NCBI GenBank assembly: GCA_029933365.1
Contig: JAOZOH010000078.1
Location: 1-13,363 of the forward strand
Origin: Desulfuromusa sp.
GTDB lineage: Bacteria; Desulfobacterota; Desulfuromonadia; Desulfuromonadales; Geopsychrobacteraceae
Direction: 5' to 3'
DNA: 13,363 nucleotides
Shown here: piece after piece, positions 1-6,157 of the stretch
Layout of the letters: the number at the start of each line of letters is the position of its first letter
Numbering within the stretch: the first letter of the stretch is position 1
The notes under the pieces: model-generated
The model's database searches: none
What the model was told of the DNA's origin: nothing
The model's input: the letters and a program-made list of their open reading frames with translations, nothing else
Position numbers and translations under genes: made by a program

Positions 1-11
1 CAGATTTGAGG

Positions 12-40
12 TTGACAGCAGAAACCAACTTGGGTAAAAC
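12..40 (+). promoter_or_regulatory. Candidate sigma70-type promoter for tRNA-Gln
   Basis: A perfect TTGACA at 12-17 is followed after 17 bases by TAAAAC at 35-40, which matches the -10 consensus at four of six positions. Transcription would start near 47, giving a leader of about 45 bases before the tRNA. No gene is recognisable in 1-93; an upstream coding sequence could end at the in-frame TGA at 7-9, but too little is visible to name it. Call rests on motif match only. Confidence 0.4.
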
Positions 41-93
41 CTGCCGGTTTGTTGCCTGGTAACTTACTTTTAGAATAACTAGCAAAAATTTAA

Positions 94-168
94 TGGGGCA
101 TGGCCAAGCGGTAAGGCACCGGATTTTGATTCCGGCATTCCCAGGTTCGATCCCTGGTGCCCCAGCCA
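94..168 (+). tRNA. tRNA-Gln (anticodon TTG)
   Basis: The sequence folds as a full cloverleaf. The acceptor strand TGGGGCA (94-100) pairs with TGCCCCA (158-164), followed by discriminator G165 and an encoded CCA (166-168). The anticodon stem CCGGA (119-123) pairs with TCCGG (131-135) around a seven-base loop with TTG at 126-128, reading CAA glutamine codons. The T arm carries the standard TTCGATC loop (146-152). No terminator follows directly, so the precursor may run into the structured leader downstream and perhaps into prs. The 3' end of this gene is repeated 160 bp downstream. Confidence 0.97.
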
Positions 169-169
169 T
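148..169 (+). repeat. Direct repeat copy 1 (3' end of tRNA-Gln)
   Basis: These 22 bases cover the T-loop, the 3' half of the T stem, the acceptor 3' strand, the CCA and one following T of tRNA-Gln. They recur at 308-329 with one mismatch (G157 versus C317). Duplicated tRNA 3' ends are the classic footprint of site-specific integration at tRNA genes, so this could be an attachment-site half. No integrase is visible in the window. Confidence 0.85.
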
Positions 170-191
170 AATAATAAAAATAGATCTCGAA

Positions 192-315
192 AGGGATCGA
201 AGCGGAGCGAGCGCTGACTTAATGTCAGGAAAGCGGACAGGAAGTCCGCGTCAGCGAGTGTAGGGGAGCCGACGCAGGAACCGATACGATGTCGGTGACA
301 AAGTGGGCGATCCCT
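192..315 (+). other. Structured intergenic element with nested inverted repeats
   Basis: An outer pair AGGGATCG (192-199) with CGATCCCT (308-315) brackets the element. Inside, CGCTGAC (212-218) pairs with GTCAGCG (250-256), enclosing a perfect hairpin GCGGAC/GTCCGC (233-238, 244-249; loop AGGAA). A competing hairpin CTGAC/GTCAG (214-218, 224-228) uses the same 5' strand. A further hairpin CCGATA/TGTCGG (281-286, 290-295) follows, and CCGAC at 269-273 could compete for its 3' strand. AGGGATCGAA (192-201) is also a ten-base perfect complement of the tRNA T arm (146-155). It could be a small structured RNA, a palindromic interspersed repeat, or the residue of a mobile element. No protein-coding potential is evident. 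Confidence 0.6.
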
Positions 316-329
316 GCTGCCCCAGCCAT
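308..329 (+). repeat. Direct repeat copy 2 of the tRNA-Gln 3' end
   Basis: This segment matches 148-169 at 21 of 22 bases, at an offset of exactly 160 bp. It retains the acceptor 3' strand and CCA triplet, but no 5' tRNA half precedes it: the bases before 308 do not match the D arm or anticodon arm. It is therefore a 3'-end duplication rather than a second tRNA gene. Confidence 0.85.
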
Positions 330-371
330 TTTATCGCAGTTAGTAAGCAGAAATTAGAAGTCGGGGTTGGT

Positions 372-396
372 TGAATTGTGCAGCTGGCATAATTCA
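372..396 (+). promoter_or_regulatory. Hairpin in the prs leader (weak terminator, attenuator or operator)
   Basis: TGAATTGTGC (372-381) and GCATAATTCA (387-396) form a continuous ten-pair stem containing one G-T wobble, around a five-base loop AGCTG. A short run of four T follows at 401-404, so it could act as a weak intrinsic terminator separating the tRNA from prs, or as an attenuator in the prs 5' leader about 40 bases before the start codon. As DNA it is a 25-bp near-palindrome that a dimeric repressor could bind. A weak TTGGTT (367-372) with CATAAT (388-393) overlaps it. Function is not decided by the sequence. Confidence 0.4.
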
Positions 397-436
397 GCCA
401 TTTTGCGTTCTCCCAGCCAGAAAAGGTATGTGATCC

Positions 437-1375
437 GTGGGGATGATTAAAATCTTTGCCGGTAATTCGAATCAGCCACTGGCTCGTGACATCTGTCAGC
501 ATCTGAATGTTGCTATTGGAAATGCTAAAGTTAGAACATTTTCCGATGGTGAAATACTGGTAGAAATTGGCGAAAATGTACGAGGTCGAGATGTCTACGT
601 GGTTCAATCAACCTCATCTCCTGCCAATCATAATCTGATGGAACTGCTGGTGATGGTTGATGCCCTCAAGCGAGCATCTGCGGCAAGGATCAATGCGGTC
701 GTTCCCTATTTTGGCTATGCACGGCAGGATCGCAAGGTAGCACCGCGGGCTCCTATCACCGCAAAATTAGTCGCTGATATGATGTCGGTTGCCGGGATTG
801 ACAGGCTTTTGACCATGGATTTGCATGCCGGACAAATTCAGGGATTTTTTGATATTCCGGTGGATCATCTCTACGCTGCACCGGTTATGCTGGATGAAAT
901 CCGGCGGCAAAATTTATCTGATATGATTTTTGTCTCTCCCGATGCTGGCGGTACCGAACGTGCCCGGGCTTATGCCAAGCGACTTCATGCCGGTCTGGCG
1001 ATTATTGATAAACGGCGCAGCGGTCCAAATGTTGCTGAAGTTATGCATATCATTGGTGATGTGAAGGGTAAGAATTGTGTCATTATTGATGATATGATCG
1101 ATACAGCTGGAACCCTTTGTGCTGCAGCCACCGCTCTTCAGGAACAGGGTGCTGCTGATGTTTATGCCTGCGCAACCCATGGAGTTCTCTCCGGACCAGC
1201 ATTACAACGGATCACAGAAAGCCCACTGAAAAGGGTTTATGTTACTGACACGATTCCAACCCACGAAAAACTTGCCCAGTGTGATACCTTACGGAGCATG
1301 TCGGTCAGTCACTTGTTGGCGGAAGCAATCCGCCGCACCCATAATGCTGAATCGGTCAGCTCACTGTTTGTATAA
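437..1375 (+). CDS. prs: Ribose-phosphate pyrophosphokinase (PRPP synthetase)
   Basis: Cytoplasmic enzyme that transfers pyrophosphate from ATP to ribose 5-phosphate to make PRPP, the precursor of purines, pyrimidines, NAD, histidine and tryptophan. The 312 residues match the usual class I length. Visible landmarks are FSDGEI near 35-40, the NENVRG-like segment at 46-50, YARQDRK (94-100), the catalytic [11 protein letters not shown] (128-138) and the ribose-5-phosphate loop DDMIDTAGT (218-226). The start used is GTG at 437, with AAAAGG ten bases upstream; ATG at 443 is possible but has GGGG directly against it. The gene ends 37 bases before rplY and probably shares its transcript. The protein reads like delta-proteobacterial Prs throughout, and nothing in it looks damaged. 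Confidence 0.97.
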   Translation: MGMIKIFAGNSNQPLARDICQHLNVAIGNAKVRTFSDGEILVEIGENVRGRDVYVVQSTSSPANHNLMELLVMVDALKRASAARINAVVPYFGYARQDRKVAPRAPITAKLVADMMSVAGIDRLLTMDLHAGQIQGFFDIPVDHLYAAPVMLDEIRRQNLSDMIFVSPDAGGTERARAYAKRLHAGLAIIDKRRSGPNVAEVMHIIGDVKGKNCVIIDDMIDTAGTLCAAATALQEQGAADVYACATHGVLSGPALQRITESPLKRVYVTDTIPTHEKLAQCDTLRSMSVSHLLAEAIRRTHNAESVSSLFV

Positions 1376-1412
1376 ACGAGATTAGTTTCTTTATTGCATG
1401 GAGGATAGATAG

Positions 1413-2069
1413 ATGGCTCAAGTAGAATTAAATGTTGAGATTCGTGAGAAAAGCGGTAAAGGTGTTGCCCGCAAGCTGAGAGCTGCAGGTAAACTGCCCG
1501 CTGTAGTTTATGGGAAAGAACTTGGATCAGCAGCTATTGTTGTTGACCCCAAGGAGCTTGAAACTGCTATTTCCGGTGATGCTGGAATGAATACCCTAAT
1601 CACATTGAAAGGGGCAACGGAGCTGGCTGGTAAGGTCGTTATCTTGAAAAACGCGGATGTTCATGCGATTCGTCGTAATATGATCAATGCCGATTTCCAT
1701 GCGATCAATCTTACGGAAAAGGCCTCATTTATGGTGCCGATCAATATCGTCGGAACGGCTCTGGGACAGAACGAGGGCGGCACTCTGCAGTTGGTGCGGA
1801 ATGAACTCGAAGTTCTTTGTCTGCCAACCCAGGTTCCTCAAACAATCGATATTGATGTGACTGCACTTGAAATTGGCGACACGATCCACATTGAAGAAGT
1901 CGTGGCTCCGGCAGAGGTTGAACTGGTTCATGATGTCAACTTTACTGTTCTTACCTTGAGTATTATCAAAGAAGAAGTTGAAGCCGTTGAAGAGGACGAG
2001 CTTGAAATTGCTGAAGGCGCTGTTGAAGGTGAAGAAGTAGTCGCAAGTGACGAGGCAGCAGCTGAGTAA
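1413..2069 (+). CDS. rplY: 50S ribosomal protein L25, general stress protein Ctc form
   Basis: Binds 5S rRNA in the large ribosomal subunit. The 218-residue product is the long two-domain Ctc form: an N-terminal 5S-binding beta-barrel (about 1-90, with SGKGVARKLRAAGKLPAVVYG at 14-34 typical of the family) and a C-terminal TL5-like domain (about 95-185). The last 35 or so residues are a very acidic, low-complexity tail rich in Glu, Ala and Val, as often seen in this family. GGAGG at 1400-1404 lies eight bases before the ATG and is a strong ribosome binding site. It lies between prs and pth, an order common in many bacteria, and is probably cotranscribed with both. Confidence 0.96.
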   Translation: MAQVELNVEIREKSGKGVARKLRAAGKLPAVVYGKELGSAAIVVDPKELETAISGDAGMNTLITLKGATELAGKVVILKNADVHAIRRNMINADFHAINLTEKASFMVPINIVGTALGQNEGGTLQLVRNELEVLCLPTQVPQTIDIDVTALEIGDTIHIEEVVAPAEVELVHDVNFTVLTLSIIKEEVEAVEEDELEIAEGAVEGEEVVASDEAAAE

Positions 2070-2090
2070 TCATCTGTATCTGGATCTAAT

Positions 2091-2669
2091 GTGAAGTTAC
2101 TGGTTGGGTTGGGGAACCCTGGTGATAAATATTTAGCGACCCGGCACAATGTCGGATTTATGGTTGCTGAGCAGGTTGCCAGACGTCATAACATTGCATT
2201 GAAAAAAAAAGGGTATCAGGGGTTTTATGGGGTTGGGAGAGCTGTCGGCCAAGAAACAACCATCCTCCTGCCGCAGACCTTTATGAATTGTAGTGGTTCT
2301 AGCGTGAATGCTGCTTATCAATCCTTCGGAATTGCGCCGGGGGATTTAATTGTGGTTTATGATGATCTGGATCTCCCCTTTGGGCGCTTGCAGATCAAGG
2401 CGGATGGTGGCCATGGCGGTCATAATGGCTTGCGAGATATCGTTGCCGTTCTTGGACGCAAAGATTTTATCCGCTTGCGGGTTGGTATCGGTCGCCCGGA
2501 GCGTGGCGATGTGACCAGACATGTGCTGAGTCGATTCGCTACACATGAACAAAAAATACTTCCCCAGTTGCTTGATGCTGCCGTTGAGGCGGTTGAAAAA
2601 ATTCTCCTGGATGGAACAACTGAGGCAATGAATACATTCAACAACTATAATCTGCTCGATAAACTTTAA
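2091..2669 (+). CDS. pth: Peptidyl-tRNA hydrolase
   Basis: Releases tRNA from prematurely dropped peptidyl-tRNA by cleaving the ester bond, recycling tRNA in the cytoplasm. The 192 residues match the family's length. The active-site set is complete: GLGNPGDKY (6-14) with N9, catalytic H19 in TRHN, N66 in TFMNCSG, the DDLD aspartates at 91-92, and N112 in GGHGGHNGL. The start is GTG at 2091; an ATG overlapping it by one base runs straight into TGA, and only a weak GGAT precedes, so translation may be coupled to rplY, which ends 21 bases upstream. A run of nine A at 2202-2210 encodes the usual Lys stretch and does not disturb the frame. Confidence 0.97.
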   Translation: MKLLVGLGNPGDKYLATRHNVGFMVAEQVARRHNIALKKKGYQGFYGVGRAVGQETTILLPQTFMNCSGSSVNAAYQSFGIAPGDLIVVYDDLDLPFGRLQIKADGGHGGHNGLRDIVAVLGRKDFIRLRVGIGRPERGDVTRHVLSRFATHEQKILPQLLDAAVEAVEKILLDGTTEAMNTFNNYNLLDKL

Positions 2670-2684
2670 ACTAAACTTTAAACA
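2661..2684 (+). repeat. Short tandem duplication at the end of pth
   Basis: AAACTTTAAAC is present twice with a 12-base period (2661-2671 and 2673-2683). The first copy contains the pth stop codon TAA (2667-2669) and the second pushes the hppA ribosome binding site 12 bases away. It looks like a simple local slippage duplication. Confidence 0.6.
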
Positions 2685-2702
2685 CAGAGAGGTAAAGAAC
2701 GG

Positions 2703-4718
2703 ATGCAACTGCAAATGTGGGCTCCTATTTTGGGAGCGGTTGGATTTGTGATCGCGATTGTGCTCTACAACATGGTTAAGGCGCAACCGGTCGGTAATGA
2801 GAAGATGCGTGAGATTTCTGATGATATTCATAGCGGAGCGATGGCTTTTCTTGGCCGTGAGTATCGGGTGCTAGCCATCTTCATCGTTGTGGTGTTTATC
2901 CTGATTGCTATCGCCATGAATATTCAGACCGCACTGGCTTTTCTTGGTGGTGCTGTCTGTTCCATGACCTGTGGGTTTATCGGCATGAAAGCCGCAACCA
3001 GAGCCAATGTCAGAACCTGTGAAGCCGCTCGTGCTGAGGGGCAGGCTAAAGCTTTGGAGGTTTCTTTTAACGGTGGTGCCGTTATGGGACTGGCTGTTGC
3101 TTCGCTTGGGCTGGTTGGTGTTGGTATTGCTTATATTTACTTTGGTGGTAGCCCTGATACTGCTAAATACATTACTGGTTTTGCCATGGGTGCTTCCTCT
3201 ATCGCCCTGTTTGCCCGCGTTGGTGGTGGTATCTATACCAAGGCTGCTGATGTTGGTGCCGACCTGGTTGGTAAGGTTGAAGCTGGGATTCCTGAGGATG
3301 ATCCACGTAACCCTGGTGTTATTGCTGACAATGTTGGTGATTGTGTTGGTGATACCGCAGGAATGGGTGCCGATATTTTTGAATCGTATGTTGGTTCTAT
3401 TATCGCGACAATGGCAATCGCTGCTGCTGCCAGTCCGGCACTTCTGGCTAAACTGGGTGTTGGTGCCGGAGTTCAATCCAGTGCCATGTTGTTACCACTA
3501 GCTCTGGCAATGATTGGATTACTTTTCTCATTTTTGGGGATTGGTTCCATGAAAGTTCTCAAGGGAATGGATCCTGCGAAAGCTTTACATTATACAACCT
3601 TTGTTGCTGCCGGTGGTTTTCTGGTTGCAGCGTTCATTTATATTCAGGTTGTTGGTCTTAATACCGGGATATTCTGGGCGATTCTGGCTGGCACTCTAGC
3701 GGGTATCGCAATTGGCCAGATTACTGAATACTATACGGCACATGCTCCGGTAAGGCGAATTGCTGAGGCAAGTAAAACTGGTCCGGCCACCAACATCATC
3801 CACGGTTTGGCTGTCGGTCTTGAGTCGACTGCTCTACCTATTATCATTATTTGTATCAGTATTTTTACTGCAAATTATTGCGCTGGCCTCTATGGTATCG
3901 GAATAGCAGCGGTTGGAATGTTGGCGACTGTTGGTGTCACCATGACGGTTGATGCTTATGGTCCGATTGCTGATAATGCTGGTGGTATCTCTGAAATGGC
4001 TGGTCTGGGACCTGATGTACGGAAGATCACCGATGGTCTGGATGCAATTGGTAACACCACCGCTGCAATCGGTAAAGGGTTTGCCATTGGTTCAGCTGCA
4101 CTGACTGCGTTGGCGTTATTTTCAGCCTATGCAACGACTGTTGGTCTTGATGTTATCAATTTAATCAATCCGATGGTTGTTATCGGGATGCTGATCGGTG
4201 GAGCGCTGCCATTTTTTATGGGTGCTTTGACGATGACAAGTGTTGGAAAGGCTGCCGGGGCAATGGTTGATGAGATCCGCCGTCAGTTCCGTGAAACTCC
4301 CGGTCTGTTGGAAGGTAAAGAGGGGGTCAAGCCCGATTCTCAACGCTGTGTTGATATCTCTGCCAAGGCTGCTCTTAGAGAAATGATTCTACCCGGCGTA
4401 ATTGCTGTTTCTGCTCCGGTTCTGGTTGGTTTTCTCCTTGGTAAGGAATCTCTGGGTGGTATGCTTGCCGGTGCAACCGTATGCGGTGTTTTGCTGGCGC
4501 TGATGATGTCAAACGGTGGTGGCGCCTGGGACAATGCAAAGAAATACATTGAGAGTGGCCAGCTTGAAGGTGAAGGCAAAGGTAGTGATGCTCACGCTGC
4601 AGCTGTTATCGGCGATACCGTTGGTGACCCCTTCAAAGATACGTCTGGTCCGTCCATGAACATCCTCATCAAGTTGATGAGTGTTGTTGCATTGGTGATT
4701 GCTCCATTGCTAGTTTGA
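2703..4718 (+). CDS. hppA: K+-dependent membrane pyrophosphatase (H+ or Na+ pumping)
   Basis: Integral membrane pump that couples pyrophosphate hydrolysis to H+ or Na+ export. The 671 residues and about sixteen hydrophobic segments fit the family. The substrate site is intact: [20 protein letters not shown] (174-193), then [20 protein letters not shown] (198-217), and the C-terminal [15 protein letters not shown] (637-651). In [10 protein letters not shown] (450-459), Ala454 replaces the Lys of K+-independent enzymes, which places it in the K+-dependent subfamily. Glu227 in FESYVGS sits at the position typical of Na+-pumping members, but some K+-dependent H+ pumps share it, so the ion is unresolved. 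AGAGAGG at 2686-2692 precedes the ATG by ten bases. The gene follows pth by 33 bases and ends in its own terminator. Confidence 0.95.
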   Translation: MQLQMWAPILGAVGFVIAIVLYNMVKAQPVGNEKMREISDDIHSGAMAFLGREYRVLAIFIVVVFILIAIAMNIQTALAFLGGAVCSMTCGFIGMKAATRANVRTCEAARAEGQAKALEVSFNGGAVMGLAVASLGLVGVGIAYIYFGGSPDTAKYITGFAMGASSIALFARVGGGIYTKAADVGADLVGKVEAGIPEDDPRNPGVIADNVGDCVGDTAGMGADIFESYVGSIIATMAIAAAASPALLAKLGVGAGVQSSAMLLPLALAMIGLLFSFLGIGSMKVLKGMDPAKALHYTTFVAAGGFLVAAFIYIQVVGLNTGIFWAILAGTLAGIAIGQITEYYTAHAPVRRIAEASKTGPATNIIHGLAVGLESTALPIIIICISIFTANYCAGLYGIGIAAVGMLATVGVTMTVDAYGPIADNAGGISEMAGLGPDVRKITDGLDAIGNTTAAIGKGFAIGSAALTALALFSAYATTVGLDVINLINPMVVIGMLIGGALPFFMGALTMTSVGKAAGAMVDEIRRQFRETPGLLEGKEGVKPDSQRCVDISAKAALREMILPGVIAVSAPVLVGFLLGKESLGGMLAGATVCGVLLALMMSNGGGAWDNAKKYIESGQLEGEGKGSDAHAAAVIGDTVGDPFKDTSGPSMNILIKLMSVVALVIAPLLV

Positions 4719-4788
4719 TAAATATAGTATGTGTCGAGGCTTGAGGCATGTACCAAAGTAGATAACTCCAAATTTTACTGATTGACCT

Positions 4789-4824
4789 GATAGCCGGAGC
4801 TTGTGCTCCGGCTATCGTTATTTT
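4789..4824 (+). terminator. Rho-independent terminator after hppA
   Basis: GATAGCCGGAGC (4789-4800) and GCTCCGGCTATC (4805-4816) form a perfect twelve-pair GC-rich stem with loop TTGT, followed by GTTATTTT. It lies 70 bases after the hppA stop and only 15 bases before ychF, so it should close the upstream operon. ychF then needs read-through or a promoter that I could not identify in this short gap. Confidence 0.88.
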
Positions 4825-4838
4825 GACAGGGAAAATAT

Positions 4839-5933
4839 ATGGGTTTCAAATGTGGCATTGTTGGTCTGCCAAATGTTGGCAAATCTACAATTTTCAACGC
4901 TATTACAGCTGCCGGTGCGGAATCGGCAAACTATCCTTTTTGTACGATTGAACCCAATGTCGGGGTTGTCGCAGTGCCGGATCAGCGTTTGGATGCCTTA
5001 GCAAAGATAGTTAATCCCAAGGAAATAGTTCCTACAACGATGGAATTTGTCGATATTGCAGGACTTGTACGTGGGGCCAGTAAGGGGGAAGGGTTAGGCA
5101 ATCAGTTTCTTGGCCATATCCGTCAGGTCGATGCCATTGCCCATATTGTCCGCTGTTTTGAGGATGATAATGTTGTTCATGTCGATGGAAATATTGATCC
5201 ACTTCGCGATATTGAAGTGATTCAGACTGAACTGAATCTTGCCGATCTGGATAGTATCGACAGGCGGATTCTGCGCGGGAAAAAACAGGCTAAAAGTGGT
5301 GATAAAAAACTTCAGGGTGAATTAGATGTATTGGAAAAATTGGCAGCAGCCTTAAATGAAGGTTTGCCAGCACGTGCCGTCACCCTTGATGCTGAAGAGT
5401 TGACTGCAATTTCTGAGGTTCACCTGATTACTATGAAGCCGGTTCTCTATATTGCAAATGTAGCTGAGGATGATCTTGAAGGAACCCATCCGTTTGTGCA
5501 GAAAGTGAGAGATCATGCCCTATCTGAAGGTGCAGAAATAGTTACTATCTGTGGCAAGATTGAAGCAGAAATTTCTGAGTTGGAAGGTGATGAAAAGCTG
5601 GAATTCTTACAGGAATTGGGGCTTGAAGAAGCAGGACTAGAACGAACTATTCATGCTGGATACCGCTTGCTCGGCTTGATCACCTATTTTACCGCTGGAC
5701 CTAAGGAAGCGAGAGCCTGGACGGTTTCTTACGGGGCGCTAGCACCGCAGGCAGCTGGGGTTATCCATACCGATTTTGAAAAAGGTTTCATTCGTGCGGA
5801 AGTAACCGCTTATGACGACTATATTAATTCTGCTGGTGAAGCTGGTGCCAGAGGAAAAGGTCTGCTGCGTCTCGAAGGGAAGGAGTACCGGGTTGTTGAC
5901 GGAGATGTTATGCATTTTCGCTTCAATGTGTGA
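4839..5933 (+). CDS. ychF: Redox-responsive Obg-family ATPase YchF/Ola1
   Basis: Ribosome-associated P-loop NTPase of the Obg family that binds ATP rather than GTP; it has been linked to translation control and oxidative stress responses. The 364 residues match the standard length. The G1 loop GLPNVGKS is at 9-16 and the switch [16 protein letters not shown] follows near 72-85. The base-recognition motif is NVAE instead of the GTPase NKxD, as expected for YchF. A coiled-coil insert (about 135-195) and a C-terminal TGS domain (about 275-363, with the motif [14 protein letters not shown]) complete the architecture. Only a modest AGGG precedes the ATG. Its 3' end overlaps the opposite-strand histidine kinase remnant by 11 bases. 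Confidence 0.96.
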   Translation: MGFKCGIVGLPNVGKSTIFNAITAAGAESANYPFCTIEPNVGVVAVPDQRLDALAKIVNPKEIVPTTMEFVDIAGLVRGASKGEGLGNQFLGHIRQVDAIAHIVRCFEDDNVVHVDGNIDPLRDIEVIQTELNLADLDSIDRRILRGKKQAKSGDKKLQGELDVLEKLAAALNEGLPARAVTLDAEELTAISEVHLITMKPVLYIANVAEDDLEGTHPFVQKVRDHALSEGAEIVTICGKIEAEISELEGDEKLEFLQELGLEEAGLERTIHAGYRLLGLITYFTAGPKEARAWTVSYGALAPQAAGVIHTDFEKGFIRAEVTAYDDYINSAGEAGARGKGLLRLEGKEYRVVDGDVMHFRFNV

Positions 5934-6045
5934 TGGTTGAATTGACAGCGATCCAAATTGTTACTTGTGTCCCCGCACTTTCCTCGCTGGTGATATCTAT
6001 TTTTCCATTATGTGCCTGAATAATAGATTAAACCAGGCTGAGACT
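5923..6045 (-). pseudogene. C-terminal remnant of a sensor histidine kinase
   Basis: Read on the minus strand, the segment gives SLSLV, an in-frame TAA (6028-6030), then SIIQAHNGKIDITSEESAGT and a short strand-forming tail ending at TGA (5923-5925). This is the end of a histidine-kinase ATPase domain: GLGLS-V-x-I-V-x-A-H-x-G-x-I, then S-x-x-G-x-G-T and the last beta strand. The first glycines of the G2 box are lost and a sense codon has become a stop. Upstream, 6046-6150 has only faint possible N-box resemblance, in a different frame. No start codon, dimerisation domain or partner response regulator remains. It is a relic in the 224-base gap between convergent genes, which otherwise holds nothing recognisable. 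Confidence 0.7.
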
Positions 6046-6157
6046 ATTGATTACAATTATGTTCTTCGAACCAGTGAGAGCCGCAAGATTTTCCCTCATC
6101 TGCGCTACGATTACCTTTTTCCACATAGAAAAGAATTGAGTTGAAGATCAACGCTAT

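Noticed and set aside
254..328. A second, degenerate tRNA gene ending at the repeated CCA
   Set aside because: Only the 3' 22 bases resemble a tRNA; no matching acceptor 5' strand, D arm or anticodon arm could be placed upstream.
412..419. Third occurrence of CCCAGCCA as another copy of the tRNA-end repeat
   Set aside because: Only eight bases match and the flanks differ, which is expected by chance in a window of this size.
251..607. 118-codon open frame on the minus strand over the leader and the start of prs
   Set aside because: It is antisense to a clear prs start and to the repeat region, has no recognisable domain and no convincing ribosome binding site.
2202..2210. Run of nine A followed by GGG in pth as a programmed slippage site
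   Set aside because: It encodes the normal Lys-Lys-Lys-Gly of the family and the zero frame gives a full-length, fully conserved protein.
2871..3501. Overlapping frames on both strands within hppA (201 codons minus, 164 codons plus)
   Set aside because: Their Asn/Thr/Ser-rich or Leu/Val-rich make-up comes from the repeated GGT and GTT codons of the pyrophosphatase; no independent signals.
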